NCBI GenBank assembly: GCA_963457665.1 | Contig: OY735206.1 | Coordinates: forward strand, 29,637,599 to 29,701,598 | DNA from: Thysanoteuthis rhombus | Taxonomy: Eukaryota; Mollusca; Cephalopoda; Oegopsida; Thysanoteuthidae | DNA length: 64,000 nt | Direction: 5' to 3' | Shown: piece by piece, positions 44,906 through 56,821 of the stretch | Position numbering within the stretch: the first letter of the stretch is position 1 | Layout: each line of letters opens with the position of its first letter | The notes under the pieces: generated by a model | The model's database searches: none | Told to the model about the DNA's origin: nothing | The model's input: only the letters and a program-made list of their open reading frames with translations | Translations under genes and position numbers: made by a program

Positions 44906-46385
44906 TGTATGTTCATATTTTAATGGTGTGTGTCAAATGTATTTCTTAGTGTACGATGGGTACCCTTTATGCATTAACAGGAGTAAAGATAATGAGAATA
45001 GGGGAAATTTGGAAAAATATACAGTCTAGTCCATGTTTAATATGGATGTTGCAATTACTGATCAGCAATGCTGGCTTGAAATCTAAAACTCCATGGCTGA
45101 TTTACCACTGGAGCAAATTGAAAAAAAAATACTAGTTGGGGTACCTGGATTTGCCCGCGAAAGAAAATCTAACTTACTTCCATTTTGAAGAAAAAAAAAA
45201 ACAAACTTTATTAGGGGAGAAAAGCAGATTTGTCACTTTTAATCATGTTGAGATAGAGTCGTATCTTCTTGGAAAATGATTGTGAATGGTTGTACCACAG
45301 ATAGAAAGTTATGGTCGAGCCCAACATTATTGCTACATGAATAATAGAATGACCACACCCACTCCAAACATGAAATTTTTTTTATTCAAAACTGACACTT
45401 GCCAAAGGTAATGGAGGTCTGATGGAGGAAAAATCAAATGGGGGGAAAAAATTATTAATACTGTTTGTTGCTTCCACTGGTAGAACAACATTTTACCAAA
45501 GAAAACAATTATATAAATTAAGTTGAATGTAAATTGTACTGTAGATAAAATCAAACAGAAAACATGGTGAGAGTACTCAGGCAGTCGGCTGGTATATTCA
45601 AAGATCGGAAAGGATGTTTGGCTGTCACTTTTGAATAGGCAAGAGAAGTTGATCATAGAATTTGACAATGGCTGGCTGTATTACTACTAATCACAGTTGA
45701 AGATTTATCGTGAATATAAGGGAAAACTGGAAAAGATTTAAAGAAAAATTTTTTGTAAGGAATGATCTTGCCATTCATGAGCAGAATGAATGATCAACAT
45801 CGCAGTGTAATAATTGAATTTTTCTGATGTATAGAATTGAAGAGGATTGGCTAGAGAATGTCCTCAAGAGTTAGTCGATATGAGAAGTCAATTTTTTATT
45901 GATACCATGCCAAATATGTCAATTGGCCTAGTAGTTTTAGGAGAGAAGAGGCATAAATAAACAAAAGGCTCAAATATTAGAGATTCAGGAGGAATATTGC
46001 TTCTAAAGTGAAATGTTCTGAAAGAAAAGGTTGCAGAAAACATCAAATAAATGATCAATTTTTTTGTTTAGTTTGCTTGATAGAATTTTCAGCAAGCTAA
46101 CTTGATAAGGCTCCATTTTTGTTGTAAGTTTAAGCCCTCCACTTCCAAGAAAATCCCCGGAACAAAGCTATCATCTGTTAAAAAGTTTAGTTGATATCTT
46201 TTCAAAGCATTTATACACAGAGGATTAGATTGAGTATCTCTAATAGTTATTTCTTTTGTTGACCCACTAAGACTTCCTCATATAGATCAAAATATTAATC
46301 ACCACTATTCACATCAGGCTAAATCACTGTTGCTGGGTTGAGGTTATTCATGTGTTCTGACATTTATAAGTATGTATCTATCTAT
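44906..46385. other. No feature recognised
   Basis: About 1.5 kb without gene or shared repeat signal. The minus-strand frame at 45333-45668 has hydrophobic stretches but no known domain. Confidence 0.4.
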
Positions 46386-46389
46386 ATCT

Positions 46390-46586
46390 ATCCGGACTTA
46401 GCCTAGCCTTCACTGTTCATTATAGAAACTTGAAATTTTGCATTCAGACACTCCTTTCAATAAGTAGAGAAAATGCTTTTTTTTTTTGTTTTTTGAAACC
46501 CCACCACCTACCCCACTAAATAGATTTTATTAGTGTGTTAAATTTACAATTGAAGTTTGACAAATTGGTCCCTCAGTTTATGTCCA
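46390..46586 (-). repeat. Family C, reverse partial copy
   Basis: The reverse complement carries the gaaacccc...ctaaatagatttt block, gtttaaatttacaattgaag and the ttggtccctcagtttatgtc complement of the family's aactaagagaccaattta part. Confidence 0.55.
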
Positions 46587-47055
46587 TGTCTTGTTTTTTT
46601 TAAATTATAGATTTATAGTTCAAATCATACTGGTTGTATTTTCATCAAGGTTATTTAATTTTAAAAACCACGACACTTACTTTACTAGGCAAAAACAGTA
46701 TATATGGGTGTGTTTCCTTAGAATGCTCATTATTTTATTTGGAATATTACTTATTTCATTTAGAAAGGAAGAAATGATAGAAGGAAATTAGGTAGTTAAT
46801 GTAAGGGGTAGGTGGAAAGAGATGGGAGGGAAGAGAAGTTAGGTTGTTTAATAAGAGGATCGGAAGAGGGGAGGAAAGGTGAAATTTGTGATTTGTTAAA
46901 ATCTCTTGGGATTCGTAAAATCTCTGATAATTTCTGTAATTTTTTGATCTATAGTTTTACAATCAGTGTTGTAATGGTTAACAAGCTTGTGATGCGGACC
47001 ATCACCACTGTAATGAATTCCATCCTCATGAGGTGCCCCACTGCTGAAATATTGT
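46587..47055. other. No feature recognised
   Basis: G-rich purine stretch at 46800-46890 (gatgggagggaagagaagtt and similar). The frame at 46812-47126 has no known domain. Confidence 0.4.
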
Positions 47056-47155
47056 GTCAAACTAAGCTAACCTTTGAATATTTGAGTATATTATGCTTTG
47101 GTGATTTCAGGGTATGTATGGCTTAGCTTGACACAAGGCCACTGTAATGGGGCTC
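47030..47155. repeat. Imperfect inverted repeat, about 38 bp arms
   Basis: gccccactgctgaaatattg, tgtcaaactaagct on the left and agcttgacacaaggccactg, taatgggg on the right are imperfect complements with a loop of about 40 bp. Confidence 0.5.
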
Positions 47156-47924
47156 TCAGTGAGAATCAAATTCAATATCCTGAGGGGTTTCATGAAATCG
47201 CTAGTTTTACAATTCTACACTTTCATATGTTTTATTGTGTTGGTAAATAAAATGATGTGTGGGGGTAATTTGGTTTCCATGGAGTATCATGTTTTGGTGA
47301 ATGGTAAATTTTTACTGAATAGACAAATTGAGGGGAAAATATGCCAGTGTGTTTGGTTCAAGCAAGAGGTTTGGATAATCAGTGAATGACCAACATTCCC
47401 CCACCTATGTATAAACCTTGTACCAAATTATTGTCATTTGCACTAATGAATGTCTTGGTAATATGTATGTGTTACATTTTCAACAGCCTTGTAGAATATC
47501 AATTATGCATAATAGTCTTGGATTGTTTGACGATTCCTGGAGGAAGCATTGTTATTATTAATACATTTTTCTATCAGTTTTTCTTTTCGTCTTGTTTTGG
47601 TTGTGACCTGAGCATTGTGATAAAAAGCAACAAAATGATATGAAAGAAAAACTTGTCAAAAATTAATAATTGATAATGTTTATCACAATTGTTTAAACAT
47701 TTCTTCTCATTATAGCAGAAAATGGATTGATTTCTCTGGAGTATTTAAATTATTTTTTACTGGACTTATCAAAATTTGCCAACTTTATTTTCCTATTCAT
47801 ATCAACTATTGCATAGTATATTTTTATTCATTTGTTTACTAAACTTAGCTGAAGCTTATACAAAACCACATGTAAAGGCCTGTGCAAAGCTTGTAATAGG
47901 CCCAGGTCAGTTGGGAATTGTAGG
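47156..47924. other. No feature recognised
   Basis: Successive short frames at 47147-47389 and 47386-47643 (+) have no recognisable domain. Confidence 0.4.
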
Positions 47925-48352
47925 CCTCATTTTAAACTCCCGCACTATGATTTCTGGTCTTTTTGTCGTTATCAAAGTGTAGTATCTGTTTCCCGGCAGA
48001 GCCCGAGGCGCAGTTACTGACACTTGAGTCAGCCAATGAGGTTTTACTGAGGCTGCCACTGCTACGTGCATTGGAGGCCTTTGGACTTGTCCTTGGGCTC
48101 TCCTGTTATTACTCGGCCCAGCTGCGGGGGGGGGGGGGGGTCGGTTTCTCCGGAGCAGCACTGCTACATTGCACTTAAAGGAGCAGGTCCCCTGGTGGAC
48201 GCTTTCGTGGCGGAGGTTGCTTTGGTTGCAAAGCAAACTGTAGCCGCGTCGGCTGGAGCCATTTTTGGACGGATGGTTTCCTATTCTTCCCATGTTAAGC
48301 TTGACCTTGTGTCATATTTTGCTGCAGTGGGACAGCGAATAAACACCCCATT
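47925..48352 (+). repeat. Composite repeat F/G copy 2 with U2-like segment
   Basis: The left part shares cactat...ttt...tggtc with family F, followed by atcaaagtgtagtatctgtt (47971-47990), one inserted base away from U2 snRNA. The GC-rich right part includes ggctggagccattttt, ttcccatgttaagct, gaccttgtgtcatattttgc and gggacagcgaataaac, matching 22530-22612. A run of 15 G lies at 48126-48140. Frames on both strands here are GC-driven and show no domain. Confidence 0.55.
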
Positions 48353-49155
48353 TTAAACTGCATATTATTCTTATGATCAGTGTATGGTTTGTATGGGTAA
48401 ATGCATGTAGAATATATGATGTATAGACATGCCAACTCTCACAGTTTTGTTATGCATCACAAGATTTTAACTTCCATCTCAAGATTCAGTGTCAATCTCA
48501 GTTATTTTGCAAACTTTCAAGAACAACCATTTCAAACAATTTCAGCAACTTTTGATTTTTGATCGGTTCTTTTGAGATCAGTTTATTTGATAGGAACATT
48601 CTTACATTTAGACTTATGTTACCTGTAATATTGTTGCCTATATGCTCTTCAAATGCATTGTATGGCTGCGGACAGAGCTGCAAGTTTTAAGAAGTCTGAG
48701 ATCCTGTGTTACAAATGTCAACCAGATGATGACCTTATGAAAAAAGTCCATAATGCAACAGTCAACTATAACAAAGTTCATAAGAATTGATAGTTTGATT
48801 AAAGAATTTAAATTCATGGAAGAATCAAATCATGTATTTTACTTTTGTAGCATCACCCCAGAATCTCCAGATTTTTTGTATAAAAATCAAGAGTTTTGAA
48901 CTTAGGAGGTCAGTAGGTCTGTGTATTGACAAGTAACAAAATAGGAAAAAAAAAAAATTATAACATTTTATAAAAAAGGTAATGGCAAGTGATTTTATTT
49001 AAAATGAAAGACAACAGAGTAACAGTATTGTAAAAAGACATAGTATTTGCCGCTTTTGGGTGGGGGGAGTAGCCCTCCCCTTCAACATCGTAGGCCCATG
49101 CCATCTGGCCCAATCATGTAGGAACTGTTGTATAATCCTAAGAGTTTGAAAAACT
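48353..49155. other. No feature recognised
   Basis: AT-rich spacer with a G-rich patch at 49060-49080. Confidence 0.4.
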
Positions 49156-49159
49156 TGGA

Positions 49160-49415
49160 CGGTTTAATGAAATGCTCTATAAAATTCGACCATATCTAAA
49201 TAATCCTAAACTAATATCTTCCTCTTTGTTATATGGATGTCAGGTCTGGGGCCTTATCGCTTACACTATACTGAAGAAAATTGAAATGCTACAGAATACA
49301 GCAATTAGAAATCTAGCTCATTATGATAACACTATGAAAAACACTGATAGCTTTTATAATTCCATTAATGACAAAGACTATGTATTCACAATAAACCATG
49401 TGACACCTTACTATT
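49160..49415 (+). mobile_element. LINE reverse transcriptase C-terminal fragment
   Basis: The frame reads SSLLYGCQVWGL then LKKIEMLQNTAIRN. The YGxxxWG...LKKIExLQNxAIR pattern is the standard region just after the RT thumb in CR1/Jockey-like LINEs. The rest of the element is missing, although a LINE-like 3' tail at 50800-50890 lies beyond the family H insertion. Confidence 0.65.
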
Positions 49416-49499
49416 AGTTCCTAAAAATCCTCAAAGTAAAACAGTACAACCTTAGAAAATTGTTTATTAGTTCATGATTATACCAATATAGGGGTGACT

Positions 49500-50342
49500 A
49501 CAGTGATGTGCGCGTAGAAGGCATGTTTGTGAGACGAGGAGATTTGGTCTCCTTGTGGTTTGACTATAGCGTGCCGGCCCTGTTTTTGTGGAGGGAAAAA
49601 GGAAACGTTAGGAAATGAATAGAATGTGCGCCAAGTATGAAGTTGGACAGACATTGATTAAACAATATGAAATGAATACATACAAGTATTTTGGCCAGGG
49701 AAAAGACGTACGTTTAATTGAAGAATGAAGTTGAGATACATGTAAGGATAACATAAATATGATCGATCGTGAAAAGTGATGTTAGGAGAAGAGAAGGAGA
49801 AGAGATGGTAAAAGGTGAAAGCTTTCTTGTCTTGATAGTACTGGTGTCGGTGTCGAAGCAGAGCTTGTCTGAACTGCGTGGATTCCGTATGGTTGGATAG
49901 CTCCAAGATAATATGTGGAAACCGAGTTCAGTGTGCAAGCCTTACTGCTAAGTAAGTGAGTTAACTTGGAGGCTATTCTCTGACACTGATAGACTCTCGA
50001 TGAACAGACCATGAAAGACAGAGAATATGGAGTTTCATCCATGCATGTTTCCTGAAGTAAGGATGTTTTGGAAAGATTATCGTGACTATCAGATAATAGA
50101 AAAGCTTCGCCATTTCATTCATGAGAGTGAGAGGAGATACGCGTTTGTAGCATTGGGTGAAGACACGGTGGCGTAGATGCAAGTCTGTGTGTATGTGATA
50201 GGCTCGATATTGGTGAAGTGAAATGGGAAAAGTTAGTACAGAGATAGGTCACGGAGGGAGAATGGTTAAGATCGGATCGGCTAGTGGGTCGGCGAAATGA
50301 TAACGATCTTAGGGAGAGAGAAAGAGAGTGGAAGAGTAGCTG
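49500..50342 (-). mobile_element. Family H, copy 2 (LTR-like fossil, reversed)
   Basis: The reverse complement aligns with most of 9860-10640: tactaacttttcccatttca, aacgcgtatctcctctcact, ctctgtctttcatggtctgt, tctatcagtgtcagagaata and tacttgtatgtattc. The segment with the TATA-like start is not evident. It separates two LINE-like pieces (49160-49415 and 50350-50890). Non-coding. Confidence 0.5.
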
Positions 50343-50349
50343 GCCGCAA

Positions 50350-50890
50350 AATCAAAAGAAAAAAATTATATTTTGTATAGAAAAAAGCTCTAGTAATACC
50401 AGCAATTTATCAAAAGGGTCTTTATTTTTAACACATATTAACACAGAAAAATATTGAAGAAATTCTATTAAACTTAAGAAAATACTTGCTTGGAATAACT
50501 TCATAAAATATTTTCCAAAAACATGTCTAATGAACATAAGCAAAAGCAGTCACAAAATAAGCATAAAAAATTTTTCATGGAATCTTATTCATGAATTACT
50601 GTCCACTCAATTTGATTTCATTGTCTACTCTGAGGATGCCACCAGCCCTTACTGGCTACTCTATGAGTATTGTAATGTTGATTCCACTTGTCCAAAAAAT
50701 ATGCTTGTAACACAAGATATTGTTTTATGAGAAACCACCAAGTTGGATACTACTTGTGAGGCAATAAGTCCAAATTGTACCTTCCCCACCGCTTATGTAC
50801 AGATATGGGGAATTTTTTTTATATATTTAGTCATGTTTATTGGTGAAATAAACTTCTTCTTCTTCTTCTTACTATTATTATTATTATTTC
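50350..50890 (+). mobile_element. Possible LINE 3' region ending in (TTC)n/(TTA)n
   Basis: Ends with gtttattggtgaaataaac followed by ttc and tta trinucleotides (50850-50888), a typical non-poly(A) LINE tail. The frame at 50530-50730 is not recognised. Probably the same element as 49160-49415, split by family H. Confidence 0.4.
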
Positions 50891-50946
50891 TACATTTTTT
50901 TTATGATATTCAACTAATAAACTCACTGTCACACACTCACATCGGA

Positions 50947-50954
50947 GTCACGTG
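50947..50954 (+). promoter_or_regulatory. CLEAR-type E-box upstream of the sulfatase
   Basis: GTCACGTG, followed by GC, lies about 175 bp before the sulfatase ATG. GTCACGTGAC is the CLEAR site through which TFEB/MITF-family factors drive lysosomal genes. One base of the 10-mer differs. Location in a lysosomal gene's promoter makes it plausible; a single 8-mer can occur by chance. Confidence 0.45.
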
Positions 50955-50970
50955 GCATTGTTTCATCAGT

Positions 50971-50977
50971 TTATATA
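50971..50977 (+). promoter_or_regulatory. Candidate TATA box of the sulfatase gene
   Basis: ttatata, 17 bp after the E-box. A start site would be expected near 51000-51005, giving a 5' UTR of about 120 bp. Confidence 0.35.
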
Positions 50978-51124
50978 CTTCAAGAGCTGAGGCTGGCGGC
51001 CCGCTTTTTACGAGTGGTAGTTGAAGTGAAGTGTCCTGGAGTGACAGTTGTTTCCATGTACAGGTCTGGTCGCATTATTATGATCAGCTTACAAACTAAA
51101 ACTTTGTAAAACCAAGCTGTGCAC

Positions 51125-51397
51125 ATGGCTTTATTACGCTTTCTATCGCTATCTGCAATAATACTTGTGTCTGGCCTCAACCACTGCCGGGCTCAGTCAT
51201 CAGAACAAATAAAACAACCAAACGTGCTGTTTATTCTTGCTGATGATTACGGCTATCACGACATCGGTTATCACAAGTCTGAGATTCGTACACCAAATTT
51301 GGACCGACTTGCTGCCCAAGGAGTGAAGCTTGAGAACTATTATGTCCAGCCAATATGTACTCCGACCCGAAGTCAACTCATGTCGGGCCGATACCAA
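51125..51397 (+). CDS. Sulfatase exon 1
   Basis: 91 codons from ATG to donor CAA/gtaaga. Carries the signal peptide, ADDYGYHD and the CTPTR active-site motif. Confidence 0.92.
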
Positions 51398-54300
51398 GTA
51401 AGAAACATTTTATAAGTGATGCTTGTTTATGTTATTGCTATGGATGGATGGTGGTGATCGTTAAAATGTACAAGCAAAATATCAGTTACCTCCCTTTATC
51501 ATCAGAAGTTGGGTGTTATCAATTTTAAAGCTTACTACGGCTTAATGTTATATGGGGCTTCTTTTTTTTATCCCAACTCCCACGAGGAAATGGGGATAGG
51601 AAGATTGTGTTGCATCAATTTTCCAAGTGGGAAGAGCTTACCATCAGCATTCAAAATCCTTACCTTTATCTGGGTTCGAACAGTGATCACTGGGTAATTA
51701 GATAAGCAACATTCATCTACCCGACCCATCAAGGATCAAGGAGTATTATTTTGCGTAGAAGTGCAGTCTTTTGAGAAAAAAATTTAGGTAACTTTTGCAA
51801 GTTTTAAATTTTGTTCGCACCATTGAATCTCACCCCGCACATTGAATGTTGTCAACACGACGTTTCAACCGATCTGCTCTTCGGTCTTTGTCAGGTGTAT
51901 GATTTGAGAAATTAGTTTTAATTGTGTTGACAACATCCAAAAATGTGAAGTAGAGATTCAATTGTCCGAATAACACTTAGGCGGTAATAATGACTCAGAC
52001 TCTCGCACAATTTATATGAGGTTTGAGCTAAGTACTTGTACTTACATTTAAGAGGTTTAAAAATCTCTCAAAACGTTTCTCTCTTTTTCTCCATGGAGTA
52101 TTAAGAAGGCATTCATTTTAAATTTCTATTTTGATAGTATTTTTTTCACAATAAAACAAGCTAAAAGAACCACAATTACTATTACTCCAACTTTCATACA
52201 AAAACAACAACAAATAAACAGAAAACCTGTAAGATCAAAAGTTTTATGGAAGTTGCTTTCAACAAAAGAAAAAAAAAGTTACTTGCTGAACTTCTCGTTT
52301 ACTCTGAAATAAAGTTTCTCGTCTCTTTCAATCTGTCTGTACGGAGTTGAAATCGATTCATAATTTTTTAGAGCAAGAAGCACCCTTTAGAGACTTGGCG
52401 TGAACACTCACTACGCTACGAATGGGAAGAATACGCCTCTTTAAAGAGTTTTTTTTTCAATTGAAATTCATGTGAATAATAACTTTTGGTCTTTATCGTT
52501 CAACCCAAATATCATTTATTTACAACCTTCCCCACCAAAAAAAAAATTTAGTAATTTTATTCGTACAGAACTTGTGACTCTAAACAATTCTTTGAAATAT
52601 ATTTTTTTCATTGTGGTTTAAAGCCTTTTATTTGACATACAGTGAGTGTGTGGTGACCCCATTATCCAGGATCTGGTCACTTCCCTACCCATTTTTACTA
52701 CTTGAAAATGATCGAAAAAATGTTGCAGTACATTTTCTTGTTTGTGCCCGATTAACTACAACGAACCTCTCAAAACATATGCAAAGAAAAAAAGTAAGGG
52801 AGGCTACTTTATAATCAGCATAAAATAGTTGTCTCCCTTGACCATTGTTACAGACAGAAAATACATAGACGTATCGTTGGCTTATTATAAGTAATTTTTT
52901 TTTCATCCTTTGAATTTACGAACTAAAGAAAACACTCGTATGAATAATTTACGCTGAAGATACATTCTTCTTCAATACCTGGGGGTATTTTAGTTGTCCA
53001 ATTTGAGGATTAGATCTTACTGCAATGTATAAAGAAAAAAAAAGCATCAGAAAAATTATATAATCAAAAAAGGTTTGTCCATGTTTTCTTTATGGGGCCT
53101 TTATGAAAAATTCTATGTTCCACAAAAAATATTTCAAAGATATTTCACTGATATTTCAGTGGATGGAATTCATTTAAATATAATTACTATAAAACTCAAG
53201 ATTCCTTCAAAATTTGAAAAATTATTCTAATGTTTTAGACTTGAAAAAAAGTACAACACGTTTATATGTATATAAAGTTATATACATGAATACCCAAACG
53301 AACTTGCCTGTTCTTTTGTCAATCAGCTCTTATAGGTTTGTTCATTTCATCATACTATTTTGTTGTCTGTATCTTCTTTGATTTTATTATAGGAAACTCT
53401 TAGAAATTGATAGTTTTTAGTTGGAGGACAATGTTAGTTTTAGTAAGTTCTCTTGTTGAAAAGGGGCAAAGCAGGACACATAGATGTTAATTTGCATGTA
53501 GAAGTATAGAAAAACACGTTCAACTATGCTTTGTGAATCTCCACCGATTCATTGGAAAAAAGCTGCCTAAACTTTTGAATGCCAGATAATCAAAGTTCTT
53601 TCATCAGCAGTAGCACTTCCAATATATAATAAACTGACTTTTATTGCTACATACTTTATTACAATTATTACAATGTGATTTTTTTGCTTGTGCACCGTGT
53701 ATTTTAGTGTATAAAGATTCTCTGCTTCAACCTACCAAGAATCTATGATCAGTTTTCCTTCTCCAAAAGGTAATTGATACACCTATACGTCAGAATCTCA
53801 ACATAACTATCAATAGTCATTACAACTAAACTTTTTAATTCGATGATATTATGTGTAAATAATCCTCTTCCTAATATCATCACAATTAAAGCCTCATTTA
53901 ATACATTCTCCACACACATTTTCTACAAGTTAGTTTTCTTCATCTGGTAAATACTGTCATTAGGGAACAACTTCCTTACAAAAATGGAGGCCCCCAAATG
54001 AATAAGAGTAATATTTCTGATCATGAAACAGTTAAAAAAAGAATCGCCTCGACCAGGGCTAGCCCTAGATAGCAACACTATGGATAATCAACCAGGGTAC
54101 CCAGTCCCAGGGGCTGCCTGTCATGTGTCATAGTCAGTCAGACTTTTCAAAATCCAAATAGAAAAAAGGGAAAATGAACAATATGAAAACAGTAAAAATG
54201 AGAAAATTTCCTGGTATGAAAAAATTGATAAAGGAAATTCTCATGACCGATGACAAGCTCAGTCAAGCTTCAAGAGGCACCAAAGTTCAGCTTTCCCGTG

Positions 54301-56788
54301 ATGCTAGAAACTCTATGGCAGGCCGTGACCTCGATAGATTAAAGTTATTATTTAATTAAAGAAATATGCATGTGACAATCACAAGGTTGCTGTGTCATCT
54401 GTCATGACTAAGATTTTGTTAATTTGCAGTCACTTATAATGATGGTCCTATTTAGTTTGCATTTTCTATTCAAGAGAATAGTCACAACTAATTACACACT
54501 TTATTAGCCATGTCATATAATTAAGCTATTTAATTTCATTATTATGAGAATTCAATTTTTATGGAAAATGATGTTTGAGATCATTTGGTGAAAGTTTAGG
54601 AGATGGATACAGCAGCCAATATTTGATCATAACTGTTTATGTGATATGACTGAATGTTATAAATTATTTAAATATATCTAATTGGAAAATTTTATCTTAC
54701 TCATAGGCACAAGGGAATGAGCAAAAGGCCTGGATTGCCTAATTGGGAGGATGGGCACTTGCTCCTCCACTCCCTTGTACATACACCTATCATTCTACTT
54801 TCATTACAAGTTCAAATTTCTACAAAACGTTGGTAATGACATTGGGAAATAATTGGGGGCCAAAACCAAGACATGTACATGCATATGTATGGTCGGTAGC
54901 TGACCCCCCCCGCCCAATTAATAATAGAGCTATAATACCTAAAATTTCAATGGAAATTTTTATGCATTTTTTCCCATATGATCAAAATAATGAATTTGAA
55001 AGAATGTGCTGTAATGTCTACAACAAAATTTCATTCTAATGTTAAACAATAATATTAAAAAAGATCTTTTAACATGGAACAAAATTATTAACCTTCTTGC
55101 CTCAATAATCAATTTTGTAACCTTTATTCTTGATTATGGCCTTTGATCTTTTTTTGATAGTTCCTTACTAGATCACTACACACGCTGAAAGGTATTTTGC
55201 TTCATTCTTCCCTGGCAATAGCTTCTAAATCCTCCAAATTTGAAGGATTACTATCTTGTATTCTTTTCAAACAGGTTTTGGTCAGGATTTTGTGTGAGAT
55301 ACGCCAATACCTTAATTTTACTATCATTCGAGTATTTTGTAACAATTCGTGCTGTGTATTTATCATATTGGAATATCCAGTGATATTTCAAAGATAGCCT
55401 TTGGGCACTTTATTTTTTATTCTATTTTCAGAATACCCAAATACTGTTCTTTATCCATGATGCTGTGTACTCTCACTAGTTCTCCTGGTCCAGAAGCTGC
55501 AAAACATCCCCAAAGCATAATGCTTCTGTCACTGTGCTTAATTTTAAGGAGGGTATATTGGTTTGTGAGCTCTATTAGATTTCCTCCATACATACTGGGT
55601 GTTCATGTGACCAAATAATTCTAGTTTGGTCTCATCTGACCACAGAACAGAGTTCCAATATTCACTCTCGTGTTCTAGATGGCTTCTAGTATGAGCTAAT
55701 CTGATTTTCAGGTCTTTAGCCTCAAGCAAAGAGCTTTCTTAGGTTGACAAGCTCAAAGTCTTGCTTGATGAAAGCATCCAGTGACTGTCTTCATTAATAC
55801 ATTCAACCCTGCTGTCTTTACATCATTGACAATGTCCTTTGCCATTAATTGAGGATACTTTGAGACATCGCTAACAACTTTCCTTTCCATTCTCTCAGAA
55901 ATCAATCGTTTTCTGCCAGTCCTTAACTTATTCTTGACACAATGAGTCTCATTGTACTTTTTGATAATGCTCTGAATTGTCGATCGAGAAAGATTTGAAC
56001 CCTTTGAAAGTGCTTTATATCAATCACCTTGGTTGTATTCATTAACTATCATTATTTGGAGCTTCTTATCAAGTGAAGCAGTTTTATTCAGAACCTACAA
56101 TTTTAGAGAATCAGATCAATGCTATTCTATTTTCAAAGGGTATTGCATTAAACCTCAAATTGAGAAAAAAAGATGTTACAACTACCATAGATCAATATCA
56201 TTCCATAATTTCCATATAGGGAGAGGTGAATAATTTTGGACTGTACCAATTTTTAGAAAGGTCTATAACTATGAATATTATTGATCAAACCTACTGAAAA
56301 ATTCACAAATTATTCACAACTAAATATGGAATAAACTATCTATGGCAAATTCAGTAAGTACTCGCAAATATTCACACTGCTTTAGAAAATATACAAATAT
56401 TCTGAGACCAACTATATATATACATATATATTCATTCAACTCCTCCTCCCCACAAATCTTCCGGTTTTCAGACTGTCTGTGAGAAGGAAGACATTATTTT
56501 TGAATAACTCATCAGCATGCCAGCGCCAATGAATTACTCGTCTTTAAAGTGACAATATGAATTGCATGTTAACTCACTTATCATCTTTTCGTAACATGCT
56601 GATCGACTGCAGAAATGTTAAACTCATCAATACTCTGCAAAATAGTGTCCAATAACCTGATGAGGCTGAAGATATCCACAACAAGTTGAATCTGATTACT
56701 TAACAGAATTTTCTCTTGTAATTTCTTTCCTCTTCTTAATCATCAAGAAGAAATGCAGAATAAATATCATATCCCTGAATCTATTGCA

Positions 56789-56821
<33 letters not shown>

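Noticed and set aside
46812-47643. Run of three consecutive open frames as one gene
   Set aside because: Different frames without splice sites between them, no domain, and an inverted repeat lies in the middle.
47907-48356. Protein-coding gene in the GC-rich unit (long frames on both strands)
   Set aside because: Frames arise from GC-rich repeat DNA shared with 22 kb; they differ between copies and show no domain.
51119-51124. Sulfatase start two codons earlier
   Set aside because: The upstream codon is GTG; ATG 51125 gives a normal signal peptide.
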